Assembly: GCF_009730915.1 (NCBI RefSeq)
Contig: NC_052489.1
Location: 23,553,916 to 23,617,915, forward strand
Direction of reading: 5' to 3'
Source: Dioscorea cayenensis subsp. rotundata
Taxonomy: Eukaryota > Streptophyta > Magnoliopsida > Dioscoreales > Dioscoreaceae
DNA: 64,000 bases
Positions 14,265-26,962 of this stretch are shown in pieces. Position numbers and translations under genes: made by a program. Each line of letters begins with the position of its first letter. The stretch's first letter is position 1. The notes under the pieces are model-generated. The model ran no database searches. It saw nothing but the letters and a program-made list of their open reading frames with translations, and was not told the origin of the DNA.

Positions 14265-14308
14265 TACGTGGCATGCAAAGCCACGTGATCTTGCCACGTG
14301 GCAAGATC
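14265..14308. promoter_or_regulatory. Cluster of ACGT/G-box elements with a 22-bp palindrome
   Basis: Three ACGT cores fall within 44 bp: TACGTGGC (14265-14272), CCACGTG (14281-14287) and CCACGTGG (14294-14301). The last is the centre of a perfect 22-bp palindrome at 14287-14308 (half-site GATCTTGCCAC). CACGTG is the established core bound by plant bZIP and bHLH factors. The cluster stands out in AT-rich DNA, but no gene lies within 4 kb, so its target is unknown. The nearest candidate is the trihelix gene at 19411. Confidence 0.45.
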
Positions 14309-16553
14309 AGTCACTGTCAACGAGGGGTCAACCTCAAGCTCTTGCTCTTCCTGCTTTCCCGGAGGAGTTGACATCCTTGAGATTCCAAATTCCCTAGTTA
14401 GTCTCACATATACATATGCACAAACACACACACACACACACACAAATTTTAAAAAATAATAATAGCAATATTTTTAAATTTAAATTTATCAAAACCAAAT
14501 TTCCAACAAAAATTTATATATTGTCAAATTATTAAAAAAAATTAATATTTATTATAACTATAATATATAACAAATAAAGTTTCCCCTCTTGAAGTTCCAG
14601 GACCACCAAAAATGTGTTGATATTTATATATATCATTTTCTTATAGACAAGCAACGTGGACACCTATCATCAAATAAGACCAACACTTAAGTACAAATTA
14701 ATTTATTAATTTTGAAGTTATTAATTAGAAAAATATATATATATATTGAATAAATTAAAATATATGTAATTCTATATTTCAACTCTAATTTTTGAATTTA
14801 GTATGGTAGGGAGCCTACAATGGTAGACTACTTGACATGGCATGTTAGATTGAACAAGTTGAGAGGGACCCAAACCTTGAAGCAAGACAAGGAAAGAGAT
14901 GGGCAAGCAACTCTTTCAAGCTCAACCATGTTTCTCTCCCAAGTTTAATTGCTTTTCTCTTCACATTCAATCAATGCATAGAATTTTAGGTCCATATGTA
15001 AACAAATATCTCCTTATCATTAAATCTTGCTTTACATGTATACCATACATATATAAATATTAGTTTGTGACCATTAATATATTGGGAGATTAAGATACCT
15101 CCGCCAGTGGATTTTTTTTGTTTTACCTAAACAAAGAATCAAACTCAAAATCACTTACTTGAAGAATTCAAATCCATATCATTTGAACTAATTTTTGTTA
15201 GTACATGAATATCTTATTTTATTTTATTATATTTATTTAGTCTTTCATTTTAAAATAAAAAATGTACTGAGAGTCTTATAAAGAAAAAAACTAGCATTGC
15301 AGATCTTTATTAGTTGTACAAACTCTTTGGTACATACATATCATATTTTATTGAGGTATATATAACAACTTTTCAACACGTCATGTAATGGCATTTATCA
15401 TTATAAATTAGAAATTTTATGATTTAATATGAGTTTTTAACCCAAAAAAAAGAAAAAGAAATTAACATTGGAAACCAAATAATTTAGGGTGAGAAACATG
15501 AATGATTGAAAAGAGAGAAATGAAGGAGAAGAGGAAGAATGGGATGATGTGTGGGTGTAGATTGTTGGGGTTATTCACATGGAGGTTAGGCCAATTGGGG
15601 GCAACAAAGGGACCTCAAAGGAATCCACTGCCAACCCTTATGCTATCCCTAACATGTGATCTTTAGATGCCCCAAATAGTGGGGCAATTATCATTGTTTT
15701 TTTGAACTCATATATATAAACTTACACACACAATATATATATATATATATATTATATATAATTTTCTAAATTATTCTTTCAATTATACTAAGTTTGAGTT
15801 TATTTTTCCTCTATTTAAAACTTAATCATGGTAAAAAAATAAAAATAGATTAATACTATTAGAATTTATTCAATATTTACATATATTTCATGTATCCATA
15901 TTTAGTAAATTATTTATTATTATTAATATAAAATCTTATGTTTAATAATAGATGAATCTATGTATATATATGAGATTGATGAATACTAGTTTTTTTTTTA
16001 AATATAAAAAATATTTATAAATTAAAAACCAGAACACGAAGAGGAAGACGTAAAAAAGGGTAGAATTAAAAAATAAAAATATATGAAAAAAAGAAAGGAA
16101 TTGAAGAACTCTAAACTACTTTTTGTTGATATCCTTGTTTGAGTAGACAAAGAACTAGTTATGAGTTAGTAGCATGAGAGGGAGGACCACTATTCTAAAT
16201 CCAAACAACAATCATCTTCATCAAATGTGCCACCCACTTGCATTAGCTCAAATTGGCTAGACAAACTCCATTTGGGAATTAGGAATCCAATGGAAGCCTT
16301 TTCCAAACTTTTTTTTTATATATAAAAAAAAAATTCTTAATATATAATTGTTTCTAAAATCTCTCTTTTTCTTTTTTATTAATTAATGGATATTAACTTT
16401 TTTTTATCCCAACATAATTAGTGGTTCAATCCATCTTAAAGAGGTAAACAAACATATGATTCCTTCTTAATCTCAAATATTCATTACTTTGTATGTGTAA
16501 ATTCAACAATGGCAAAAACATAACACATCTTTCTTGAAAATTATCATACATTG

Positions 16554-16608
16554 ATAATAATAATAATAATAATAATAATGATAATAATAATAATAATAAT
16601 AATAATAA
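16554..16608. repeat. (TAA)n microsatellite, one interruption
   Basis: About 18 TAA units with a single TGA interruption near 16580. Confidence 0.9.
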
Positions 16609-18548
16609 GCAAGTATTGGAAAAGGGTAAACATGTAATTACAAACTAAATATGGAGAAAGACAAAAAGGAAGAGAATTATAAAATTTTACTCCTCATTAG
16701 TCATTACTAATGTTTTCACTATTTGAACAAATTTTAGGAGCAATTAATTGCTCTCAATAATTCCATTTGGGAGGCACACATGTCTAAGCATGAGCCCATC
16801 TTGCACAGATGGGACACAGGCAAAAGAGAACAAGAGGACCACCATGCCATCCACCTATTTTTCAATAAAATTTAATTATTATTATTATTATTAAGGTATG
16901 CATATATACCCTTACATAAATTTGTAACTATAAATTTTGAAGAATTTAAAGGCATATTTATGTTATTATTATAAGGTATGAGGACTAAAAAGTTAATTAG
17001 AAAGAGATAAAGAAAGATGCTTGTGCACATTAGTGATCCTTATTAGATGTACTATGTCCACCACTTCAATCAAAAGCATTGTACGGCCATGATTGCAAGT
17101 GAGATCCTCGTGATGCACAAGCAGCCGTTCATCTTCATCAAATTCCCCGGTTCCCCCTTTCTTTTTTTTTAATTCTCTCTCTATATTTATATAATATATA
17201 TATATATATATAATATTCCTTATCTCAATAATTAGAGAGTAGTTAATGAAAATTATGTCCCAACAAAGAGGAAATAAAGCAATAACATGATAGAGATTAA
17301 AAGAGAGTGAAAGAAGGCTTATATATTTAATTTTTATTAAATTAATTAATGTTAAAGTATTTTATTAGTAGAACATCAAGATGATGTCTATCAATGGGGG
17401 GTGTTAAGAACTTAAGAGTAATATAGTACTTTTATAAGAATAATTAAACAATTTAATAAGGGTGTATTTGAGAAAATGTTTATAATAGAAAAGAATAAGT
17501 TGGGGTGATGTGGGGATGAGGCTCTATTATTACTCAAAATAGGTGGGTCCCTTTGTAATAACTCTATCCCCATCACTTCCACCCCCCTCTTTTCTAATTT
17601 TTATTATTATTAATTATTTTTTAAATCACCATGAGAGAAAGAGAAAAACTTAAAAAAATATAAAAAATAGTTTTTAAAATTAAAAAATCATAGATTATTA
17701 TACTCACAATCTACATCACATTCATGATATTATACACAACTTAATAGCAAATTACAGCTCTCATCTTCAATCATTCATTCATATGGGTCCAATCAGTTTA
17801 AAATTCAAATTTAAATTCAAATTCAAGTTTGGGTTAGAAATTTTATATTTTAATAAATCCCAATCCAATTTATTTATTTACTTATTTATGTTTTTCCTTT
17901 ATATGGTTGGAGATCACATTCACATGTTGATTTAGACTGTGTATCAGCTTAAAACTCATTATTTTACCATTTTGCAAAAAAATTATGTTTACAAATAATA
18001 ATAATAATAATAATATTTTACTAAAATACCCTTATCTAAGCCAACACACCAAATCATTCCATGAGGACATAATCGTCATAAAAGAAGCGCCACAAAAGGC
18101 CAAAAAACAGAGCTGAAAAAAGAAAGAGATAGACCAATAGACATAACCATGCAATGACGAAAACACCCTCGTCACACAAACAACCCTTCAAACGTAACTC
18201 TTATCCCAAAGGACATTTCCGGTATTTCAAACTAAAAAACAAAACAAAACCAAAGATGATAAACCTCATAGCCAAAAAGAAAAACTAGAAAAGGAAAAAG
18301 ATAAACCCATGAGACCATCCAGTATCCCTCATCTAAACACCGCACATAAAATGACAAAAACACCCTTTGGATAGGTCTTGCGTGAAAGGAAAACCTTCAT
18401 CAAAATAAATCCCACATAAAAAATATATATAAACCCTAAATAGATAAATAAATAAATAAATAAATATTGTAGAGAGAGAAAGAAGAGAAAGAAGAGAAAG
18501 GGCAGGGTCTCACATGCAAGCCACGGTGTGTTGTTTATTTTATTTTTG

Positions 18549-18549
<1 letters not shown>

Positions 18550-18588
<39 letters not shown>
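18550..18588. repeat. (GA)n microsatellite upstream of the trihelix gene
   Basis: About 19 GA units, 820 bp before the start codon of the trihelix gene. Further CT/GA-rich runs follow to 19225. GAGA-type tracts are common in plant promoters and 5' leaders; a regulatory role here is only inferred. Confidence 0.85.
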
Positions 18589-18592
<4 letters not shown>

Positions 18593-18840
18593 TGGCGGTT
18601 GAGCTCTCTCTCTGTGGGATCCGCGATAAGCGCCCGGCACGTTCCACCCCACCCCCACAACCTTCTCTCACTACCTCTACATCTTTCTTCTTCTCTAAAT
18701 TCATCCATATTGGGCCCACACTACAGCTGTTGGAGTGTGTGCTTGTCTCCCTCTCTTCTCTTTCTAACTTTTCCTTCTCTTCATCACCCAGTTTTATTAT
18801 TAATTCTCATACCATTCTATATTTCATTTATTTATTTATC

Positions 18841-18854
18841 ATATATATATAAAT
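18841..18854 (+). promoter_or_regulatory. Possible TATA box of the trihelix gene
   Basis: A TATATATATAAATG stretch lies about 560 bp ahead of the ATG at 19411. It is followed by a CT-rich, leader-like segment (18960-19160). TA strings are frequent in this window, so the assignment is weak. Confidence 0.25.
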
Positions 18855-19330
18855 GTGAAATTTAGTTTATTTTTTATTTTTAACTTGTTAAGTAATGTTA
18901 GGCTTGCAAGAAAGCAAAGTAAGCACTCGTGACAACGCAGCAGCGGTAGCAGCATCTCGTTTGTTTTTTCATTCATTCCCCCTCATCTCTCTTCTCTATC
19001 ATCATCATCTCTCTCTCTCTCTCTTCTGTAGTCCTTTATCTCTACTTCTCCTCATCTTAATTCCATGTATATAAGTTTGTAACCGGTATTCCTTTGTATT
19101 TTTTAAGCTCTTTTCTTTCTTCTCTTCTCTCTCTCTCTCTCTCTTTCCAGTTGTCCATGCTTCCATCTTTTTCACCACTTCATAGATATAGAAAGAGAGA
19201 GATAGAAAGAGAAAGAGAGAGAGAGGGACTGTGTGGGAGTAGCAGTAGCAGTAGTAGCAGTGAGAATTATTCCTTAAGGGAAGAGGGACTTTGTGAGTTG
19301 TTGTTGTAGTAGTAGTAGTAGTAGTAATAG

Positions 19331-19360
19331 AGATAGATAGATAGATAGATAGATAGATAG
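19331..19360. repeat. (GATA)n microsatellite in the probable 5' leader
   Basis: About seven GATA units lie 50 bp before the start codon of the trihelix gene, preceded by a TAG/GTA run (19306-19326). The tract would be transcribed as leader sequence if transcription starts where the leader-like DNA begins. Confidence 0.85.
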
Positions 19361-19410
19361 TTAGTTAGTTAGAAAGCCAAGTGCCTGCCTGTCTGGTTTG
19401 AGTTTGAATT

Positions 19411-22153
19411 ATGCAGCAAGGAGGAGGAGGAGGAGGGTCCCAGTATGGGGCACCTCCGCCGCCGGAAATGCCTCCATTCGGTATCTCCACCACTGACCAG
19501 CCTGAGGCTGCTTCACCGATCAGCAGCCGTCCACCACCCAACTTTGATGAATTGGCCCCTGCTGTGCCTGGTCCTCCTTTTCAAGATGATGACTCCCTTG
19601 CCGCTGCTGCTGCCGTAGATGACACTGACCGTGGTGGTCTCCCTGGCAACCGCTGGCCTAGACAAGAAACCTTAGCCCTTCTCAAGATCCGTTCTGAGAT
19701 GGACTCCGTTTTTAGGGATGCCACCCTTAAAGGCCCTCTCTGGGAAGAGGTCTCAAGGTAGATTACTGTTTCTATTTGCTATTCCTATTGATCTGTTTGT
19801 TTTGTAATTCAGATTTCATTTGTACTATGCACTGGTGCTGGTGTTGGTGCTGCTGGTGCTGGTATCGCTGTTTCTTTCTTTCTTTTCCTTTCCATTTAGG
19901 TTTCATTTTTTTTGGGAAAGAAGATGAAAAGGCATTAAGACTGAAGCATCTTTATTATTTTAAGTGTATTTATATATATATATATATATTTTATTTTTAT
20001 TTTTAATCTTTGCCACTGAATTCCATAAGAGATCCGCTGCATCAATCCCAACCAATCACCCCCGGATCAAGATTTCTATCTCTTTTAATGCATGCATATG
20101 CATATGCATATCAACATATAAGTTCATACCTTTCACTCTTTTCTCTCTTTTAGCGTGTGAATTATGAGAAGCATTTCTCCCTTTCTTTTTATTTATCTTT
20201 GAGCTGTTTTCTTTGTTTAGTTATCTATGATCTGATGTTGTTGATGTTGTTGTTGATAATGAAGATGATGATGATGATGATGTTAATGGTGGTGAAACAG
20301 GAAGTTGGCGGAGTTGGGGTACATGAGGAGTGCTAAGAAGTGCAAAGAAAAATTTGAGAACGTACATAAATACTACAAGAGGACTAAAGAAGGTCGAGCT
20401 GGCCGGCAAGACGGCAAAAGTTACCGGTTTTTCAGCCAACTTGAAGCACTCCATAGCAGCAGCGGCGCAGCCAGTTCCGCCGCCAACCCCAACCCTTCTC
20501 CACCACCATCCATCGGAGTACTCCCTGGCTTGTCAGGTACCTCTTCAAGATTACACACAACTCCTATCTCCGCTTCACCGATAACCACAGCAGCACCGGC
20601 CTCCGGCGTTGCTGGCATTGCTGGCATTAGTCTCTCCTCCAACACTTCCTCAGAGGACTCGGACGACGAAGACACTGAGGAGATGGTTACTGGAGAAGGA
20701 AGGAAGAGGAAACACCCTCACATTGGCCAAGGTGATAGCTCCGGTGGTAGCAGCAGCACTAGCCGGAAAATGATGGCTTTTTTTGAGGGATTAATGAAGC
20801 AAGTGATGGAAAGACAAGAGGCAATGCAGCAAAAGTTTTTGGAAACAATAGAGAAGAGAGAACAAGACAGGATGATCAGAGAAGAAGCTTGGAAGAGACA
20901 AGAGATGGCGAGGTTGAACCGAGAGCACGAGCTAATGGCACAAGAGCGAGCAATGGCGGCGTCGAGAGACGCTGCTGTGATTTCTTTCTTGCAAAAGATC
21001 ACTGGCCAAACAATTTCCATCCCCACCCCTACCACTACGACGACTATCCCAGCTGCATCGGCACCACAGATGATAGTCACACCGGTATCGGTTTCAGTAT
21101 CAACTCCAACTCCGCAGCCGACTACTACGAAGCCAGCGCAGCAGCCACTGGTGCAGAATAGTATGGAGATTGTTAGGCATCAGGTGTCAGTCTCGTCGGA
21201 GCTCGGCATTGTTCCGGTACAACAAGAGAGTCATGAGGCTATGGGGTCATCTTCGTCGTCGAGGTGGCCGAAGGCTGAGGTGCATGCATTGATTCAACTA
21301 CGTAGTGGGCTTGAGTATAGATATCAAGAAGCTGGACCTAAAGGACCTTTATGGGAGGAGATCTCATCGGAGATGACGAAGCTTGGGTTTAATCGGAGCT
21401 CGAAGAGATGCAAAGAGAAGTGGGAGAACATTAACAAGTACTTCAAGAAGGTGAAGGAGAGCAACAAGAAGAGGCCTGAGGATGCTAAGACCTGCCCTTA
21501 TTTCCACCAGCTTGATGCACTTTACCGTAGGAAGCTCGCAGCCGGCGGCGGCGGCGGTAGCAGTAGCGTTGTCTCCAGCCAAGCTCTTCAAACAGAAACC
21601 ACCAGTTCTAATCCAGTTCGACAAGACAATACAATGCAATCTCCTCAGCAGGTGCCACCAGCAATGGTGGTGCCGGAGACCGAAGGTAAGAGTGATGGTG
21701 GTGGTGGTGGTGGTGCTCAAATACCAACAAGCAATGGAGGAACTTCAACGACATTCTTCGAAGAAACAAGCAGTGGCTCAGTGATGAAGAAGGTACCGAA
21801 TTATTCTCCGAGTTAGCTCTGATCATAATCTTCACTTTATTGGATTCATTTTCTTGTTTGAATTGAAGCCAGAAGACATTATGAAGGAGCTGATGGAGCA
21901 ACAGCAACAGCAGCAGCAGCACCCAGTGGTCGCCATGGAAGATTATGACAAGCTCGAAGAACATGAGAGTGATAACATGGATGAGGACGACGAAGACGAC
22001 GAGGATGAAGATGATGGTAAGATGCAGTATGAGATCCAGTTTCAAAGACCCAATGTCAGTGCCAGCGGTGCCTCAGCCAGTTCAGGCAACACAACATCAA
22101 GCACAACCACTGCCACGGCGACCGCCGGTTCTTACATGGCGATGGTTCAGTAG
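19411..22153 (+). CDS. GTL1/GT-2-type trihelix transcription factor
   Basis: Nuclear DNA-binding factor of the GT-2 class, whose members bind GT elements and control traits such as cell growth and trichome ploidy. Exons 19411-19757, 20301-21792 and 21869-22153 have GT-AG borders and join to 707 codons. An N-terminal trihelix (about residues 79-165, starting GNRWPRQETL) is split by intron 1. A central coiled coil (about 272-350, MMAFFEGLMKQVMERQEAMQ) and a second trihelix (about 435-525, SRWPKAEVHALIQLR) follow. The C-terminus has a poly-Gln run and an Asp/Glu tract near residue 650. Two trihelix domains around a coiled coil define the GT-2/GTL1 class. Without the 76-bp second intron, translation would stop at 21816 and lose the acidic tail. 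Low-complexity Gly, Ser, Thr and Pro runs are present. The start is the first ATG ahead of the Gly-rich N-terminus. GTL1, DF1 and GT-2 cannot be told apart here. Confidence 0.93.
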
Positions 22154-22531
22154 ATCATCGAGGAAATTTTATCGGAAATTCCAATCTTGTACCATATGTA
22201 CTTAAGTGTCGTCGTGGTCAGCATCATCATCATCAGCGTAGATTCCGGTGAACACTTCAACGGAGCTGCTCTGGGCATTGATTAATGATTCATTCATCCT
22301 TGCATCTGCTTCTTATTCTTCTTCAACTCCTTCCTTCCAGTCAGTGTTTATCTAGTGATATAGATTTGGATCGTTTTGTTATTTTATTTATTTGTTTGTG
22401 TAATAAGAGGGGATGATGAACATAGGACCCAACAAAGAATGAGAAATAAGAAAGAGAGACATATAGAGAAAGAGGTTCAGAGTCCGGCTTGTACATTGAA
22501 TTGGAGAACAAAATTCTATATCAAAGCCCCA

Positions 22532-22564
<33 letters not shown>

Positions 22565-23500
22565 TGGATCTATATATATCTCTCTCTCTATATACCTCAA
22601 TCTCTTACTATCTTTCTCTTTCTTATTGATCTTTTCATATTAATTGTTTTGATTTCTATTGTTGTTGTTGTTGTTGTTGATCATGATGTTGATTTGTTGG
22701 AAACGTACATTAATTTGGTTACTGTTTCCTTGTTTTACTATTCTTGATATTTTTATTATTTTTTGTGGAATGTGATTAATGGTGGCATATATTGTTGAGG
22801 AGAAAGAAAAAGAGGGAGGAAGGTTTGTAGTGAAAGAGAAGGAGTAGGAACTTGGATGAGTCTGAGTGAGCTGTTGTGAGGATTCCATGAGCTGGATGGG
22901 AGACAAGCATGGTATAAAAAGACAGACAGATGGGGAGCATATTAAAAAGATAGAAAAAAATAAATAAATAAAGTTTGTGTTTGTGTTTTGGAAAAAGAAA
23001 GAGAAAGAGAAAGAGAAAGAGGGATGAAAATGAAAAATTACAAGTGAAGACAGGAGATGCTGCAGCAGCACATCTTGTTGGTGGTGGTGCCTCTGAGAGA
23101 GTGTCCCTCTGGTGGCTGTTTACATACATATACAATATACTCTCTCTCTCTATCTCTCTATGAGAGAAATAGAAAATTATATGTAGCCACTGCTAGTGTT
23201 TCAGTGATGGAATATTTATATATATATATATATGTACATTGGTTTATTTTGGCTTTTAAAAAAATATTTTATTTTATTTTATTTAATAAAATGAATAAAT
23301 CATTTACTTTGACCAATATTGTGTAAGAAATTTATTGATACATAGTTACTATATGTCCTTCTACCATGCAGGTGGTTATTTATTTACTTTTCCAATCATG
23401 TGGATTTATTTTTTTTATTATTTTTATTTTTATCTTTTTATCTTATATGTTTATAATCTGCTCACAAAAAATATATATGTTTATATGGCTTAAGGAGTGT

Positions 23501-23631
23501 GGGGTTAATACTTCAACACATTTGTACTTTCGTCTTGCATGAGCTGAGATTTGAACTCGTTTCCTTAGTAAAGACATGAATACTCTACGTAAAGAACCTG
23601 ATGCCAATAGACTAAAAGACAGTTAACTATA
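23501..23631 (-). mobile_element. Probable tRNA-derived SINE fragment
   Basis: Read on the minus strand, a box-A-like block (TTAGTCTATTGGCATCAGG) is followed about 45 bp later by a box-B-like block (GAGTTCAAATCTC). This is the pol III promoter spacing of tRNA-related SINEs. No cloverleaf can be drawn, so it is not a tRNA gene. I could not fix the tail or a target duplication. Confidence 0.4.
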
Positions 23632-25959
23632 AACAAATGAATTCATGTAATTTAGAGACGAAAATAATTTTTTATTTTTTAAAAATTAAAATTAATTAGT
23701 GACTCTAACCTTAAGTTAATATTGTAAGACAAATAGATAAAAAAAAAAAGCTGGTATTAATTAATTATAATAATATATTTTATTTAGTTATTCTTCTTCC
23801 ACGAGTGAAATAACATGATAAAAGAAAAGTAAAGTAAAAAAAAACAAAGGAATAATCAATTCATGTTATTTGGCAAATCACTAAATTAAATAGAGTGTGG
23901 AATTGTACCAACGAGTTAATTTATATTACTTTATTCTAAACTAAGAACTTTATTCGGGAATAAACTCATATCATCTTTATTGTTGTCAATTTATACCTAC
24001 GACAAAACTTATTAGACTCTAACCACATATTCTAAAACAACATTTGATACCTAATCAAACACTAGAAAAGATGATTAATCCTGCATTCCTAGTTCCTACA
24101 TGTGTAAAACAAAAGCATCACCATTTTAAACACAAATCACTCAATGGAAATCAAAACTTTTAGCAAAAGAAATGGTTGATAAATGGCCAACTTCCCATGT
24201 CAAGCACATGCCTCCATGTATGGAATGTTGGAAAGCTTAAAAGAAAAAAAAAAAAAGTCAAGATAATAAATTATAATAACAATAATAATATAGTCAATAA
24301 TAATTTGATTTATTGATATTTGGTTCTCTGTGTAGGATATTTATTATATTGAGAAGAAGAGTTTGAATCTTGCGCCGTGTAAGTTGAGAACACAAGTGTT
24401 GTAAAGCACATCTCCTCATGTGTTATTTTTATCCTATAACTTATTTGCATTTGTCAAAATAATAATTATAATTATAATAATAATAAGAACATAAGTTAAG
24501 GAATTAGAAGGAGGGTTTGGTATTTTCAGTTGGTTAATGCCAGGGAGGTACAGCCAAGAATGAAATGAAAGCCATGCATTTTGATGCCACTGAGGATTTG
24601 GTTCCATTGTTTAATGTTCCCCACTTCCATCTTTGCACATGCTCCTTCTTCTCACCTTTTTTACTTTTATTCTTATTATCTTTCTCATATTCTTTCTCTC
24701 TAAATATAACCTCACAAATTCTCCCTTTTATTGAATGTTTAAAACTTTTGTTATTTCTAGAAAATAAAATGTTTCTAATTAATGATAATCATGAGCTTGT
24801 GATTTCAAAGCTATGTTGAGCACTCACAAGAATATAGTTCTCACTCTTTTTGACTTTTTGAATAAGCAACTCTTTCATATAATCTTCTCTATCTCTCAGG
24901 GATTTTTATAAAGTATTTTTATTTTCCAGTTAATGATAATTATTCAAGTTTATATATTTGATTAGTGAAAAAAAAGGATTTTTTTTTTTAAAATTATGTG
25001 GAATTGAAAACAAAAAACAAAACAAAAACACTCTGGCTTTACTTTCAATGATGTATAAAAACCAAGGAATGCATGCTTTTGAAGCACTGTTTGGTGGCAT
25101 CTTCTCTCTCTAAATGATAGCTCCCTGACTGACTTTAACACTATGCCCATGAACAACAACAGTATATATATAAATGAAATATAATTAATAATAATAACAG
25201 TAATATTTGATGAAAAACTCTGATGTGAGGATAACTGTAATATGTTACTTTACATTTTCTGACATGATTGCATTTCAGTATTAAAAAAAATAATAATAAA
25301 GGCCTTTCTTTCTTTGGTGGAACTTGTAAAAGATTAGCTCATGACTTCATCTCTTTCTTTTCATGTGTTTGATTTAATCCCTTTGCTCTTATCTCAAGTT
25401 TAGTTTAACTTAATGGTAACATTAATTAGCAATGGAATCTTATGTGGCATCTTGAGCTAATAATCACACTGTTACTCTATATCACAAGATAACATATGTT
25501 TTCATTTCTCTTTAAAAAAAGGGAATTTATCCTAAATTCATCTACAAATAGTTTAATAAAGTTAATAAGTGGAATGGCTTTTGTGTTAAGGTTATTGACC
25601 TAATTTGGCTATCACTAAAGTATTTGCATTTGACTCTAATAATTAATGAGTTATTTTCACAGTGTGGGAAAAAATATATTATCTTCAATTATTATATGGT
25701 CTCATTTGGATCTATATATGTATATATTTTTAATATTTATCTGAACATTTATTAATTGAAATATAACTTGCAGTGGAAGTTGACATGCAGAGTGACAACA
25801 ACATTAATGAATAAAACAAAATAAATAAAAAAGAGGATCTACCAAATTGAACTCTTGGCTTTACATTTGGGTTACCAAATTTGGCAACCATTGAAGTGTA
25901 TTCTAATGAATTTCACACCCATAATTATTGTTGAGTGGCTAACACTAGCATCAATGAAT

Positions 25960-25962
<3 letters not shown>

Positions 25963-26019
<57 letters not shown>
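25963..26019. repeat. (AT)n microsatellite
   Basis: A pure AT dinucleotide repeat of about 57 bp, the longest in the window. Confidence 0.95.
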
Positions 26020-26020
<1 letters not shown>

Positions 26021-26962
26021 CATAATATAATGTTTGTGTTTAAAGAGTATGAACTAAATAGTTGCACAACAAATAAATATAATATTTTAAGGATAATTAA
26101 GCAATTAAATTGACTACACCAACAAGTTATCATTAGTTTTCCACCTTCCTTTTTGGGCATTCAAACCTTATCCCCACCTTAAAGGAAATTAAAAAAAGGG
26201 AAAAAGATGATTAAAAAAAGATTAGGAAAAAGTTTTATTAGGTTGAGAACTCTATGTAAGCTATACCCATTTTCCTCCTTTCTCTATCTTTTTAGGTTTA
26301 ACACTCTTATCCATACTTTTGGACAAAGCAATCCCTATCACTGCCATTTTCACTGGGAATATTAGAGAGAGAGAGAGAGAAAAAAGATAAAAAAATAAAA
26401 ATAACTAATTTATGAGAGGGACAGATAATATATCAAAGTGTTCAGTAATAAATCAACATCTAATGATTTAAGCAGAGTGATTGGAACATACACAGAATTG
26501 CATGGGAGCCACCACCCCATCATGGGGCAAACAATATTATGTGTATATTTACAAGAATTTTCTTTTGTTGATAGATAGCCAGCCTAGCAATGTCAGCTAG
26601 AATCCTTGCATCAATTTGATTGATGTTTGATGTTTCCAATCACTACTCCCAAACAAGATATTACAATCTTACAAGATGACAAGAAATCTCAATTAAACAT
26701 ATCATGAATATGTACTTATATATATTTATGTAGTAAATATAAATAAATCTAAATCAAGACATATATGCTGGGCATACATAGTTGTTGCTCTCAAGGGCTA
26801 TAACACAAGCATCATTCTCTCTCTCTTTTTTTCCTGCATTCTTCTATACTGAATTACTGTGTTATTTAACTAATGACCATTTAACGCGCCGATCAGTGGA
26901 AAGTCTTGCTCCGATTAAGTCGTAGTGCCTTGCATTGTATGGTTGTGGTAGCGAGAAGCATT

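Larger units (their letters stand above)
9781..18400. other. Long gene-free AT-rich intergenic region
   Basis: I find no protein-coding exon, tRNA or rRNA here. The region holds many A/T runs and microsatellites (TTA at 10224-10261, TA tracts near 11767, 11868, 13034 and 15736, CA near 14428, TAA at 16554-16608) and one G-box cluster (14265-14308). The downstream part is the distal upstream region of the trihelix gene. Confidence 0.6.
22154..26962. other. Intergenic region between the trihelix gene and the TPR gene
   Basis: It starts with the trihelix 3' untranslated region (not delimited). I see no further coding exons. The region contains CTT/TGT/GA microsatellites (22532-22680, 22990-23020), a probable tRNA-derived SINE (23501-23631) and a long (AT)n tract (25963-26019). 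The 3' untranslated region of the minus-strand TPR gene lies at its right end. Confidence 0.6.

Noticed and set aside
15100..15200. SINE-like minus-strand text with a GAGTTTGATTC box
   Set aside because: The box spacing is poor and no tail was found; the resemblance is too weak to annotate.
20718..21720. Antisense open frames across the trihelix gene
   Set aside because: They are shadows of biased codon use (Thr, Ser and Gly runs) on the coding strand and have no domain of their own.
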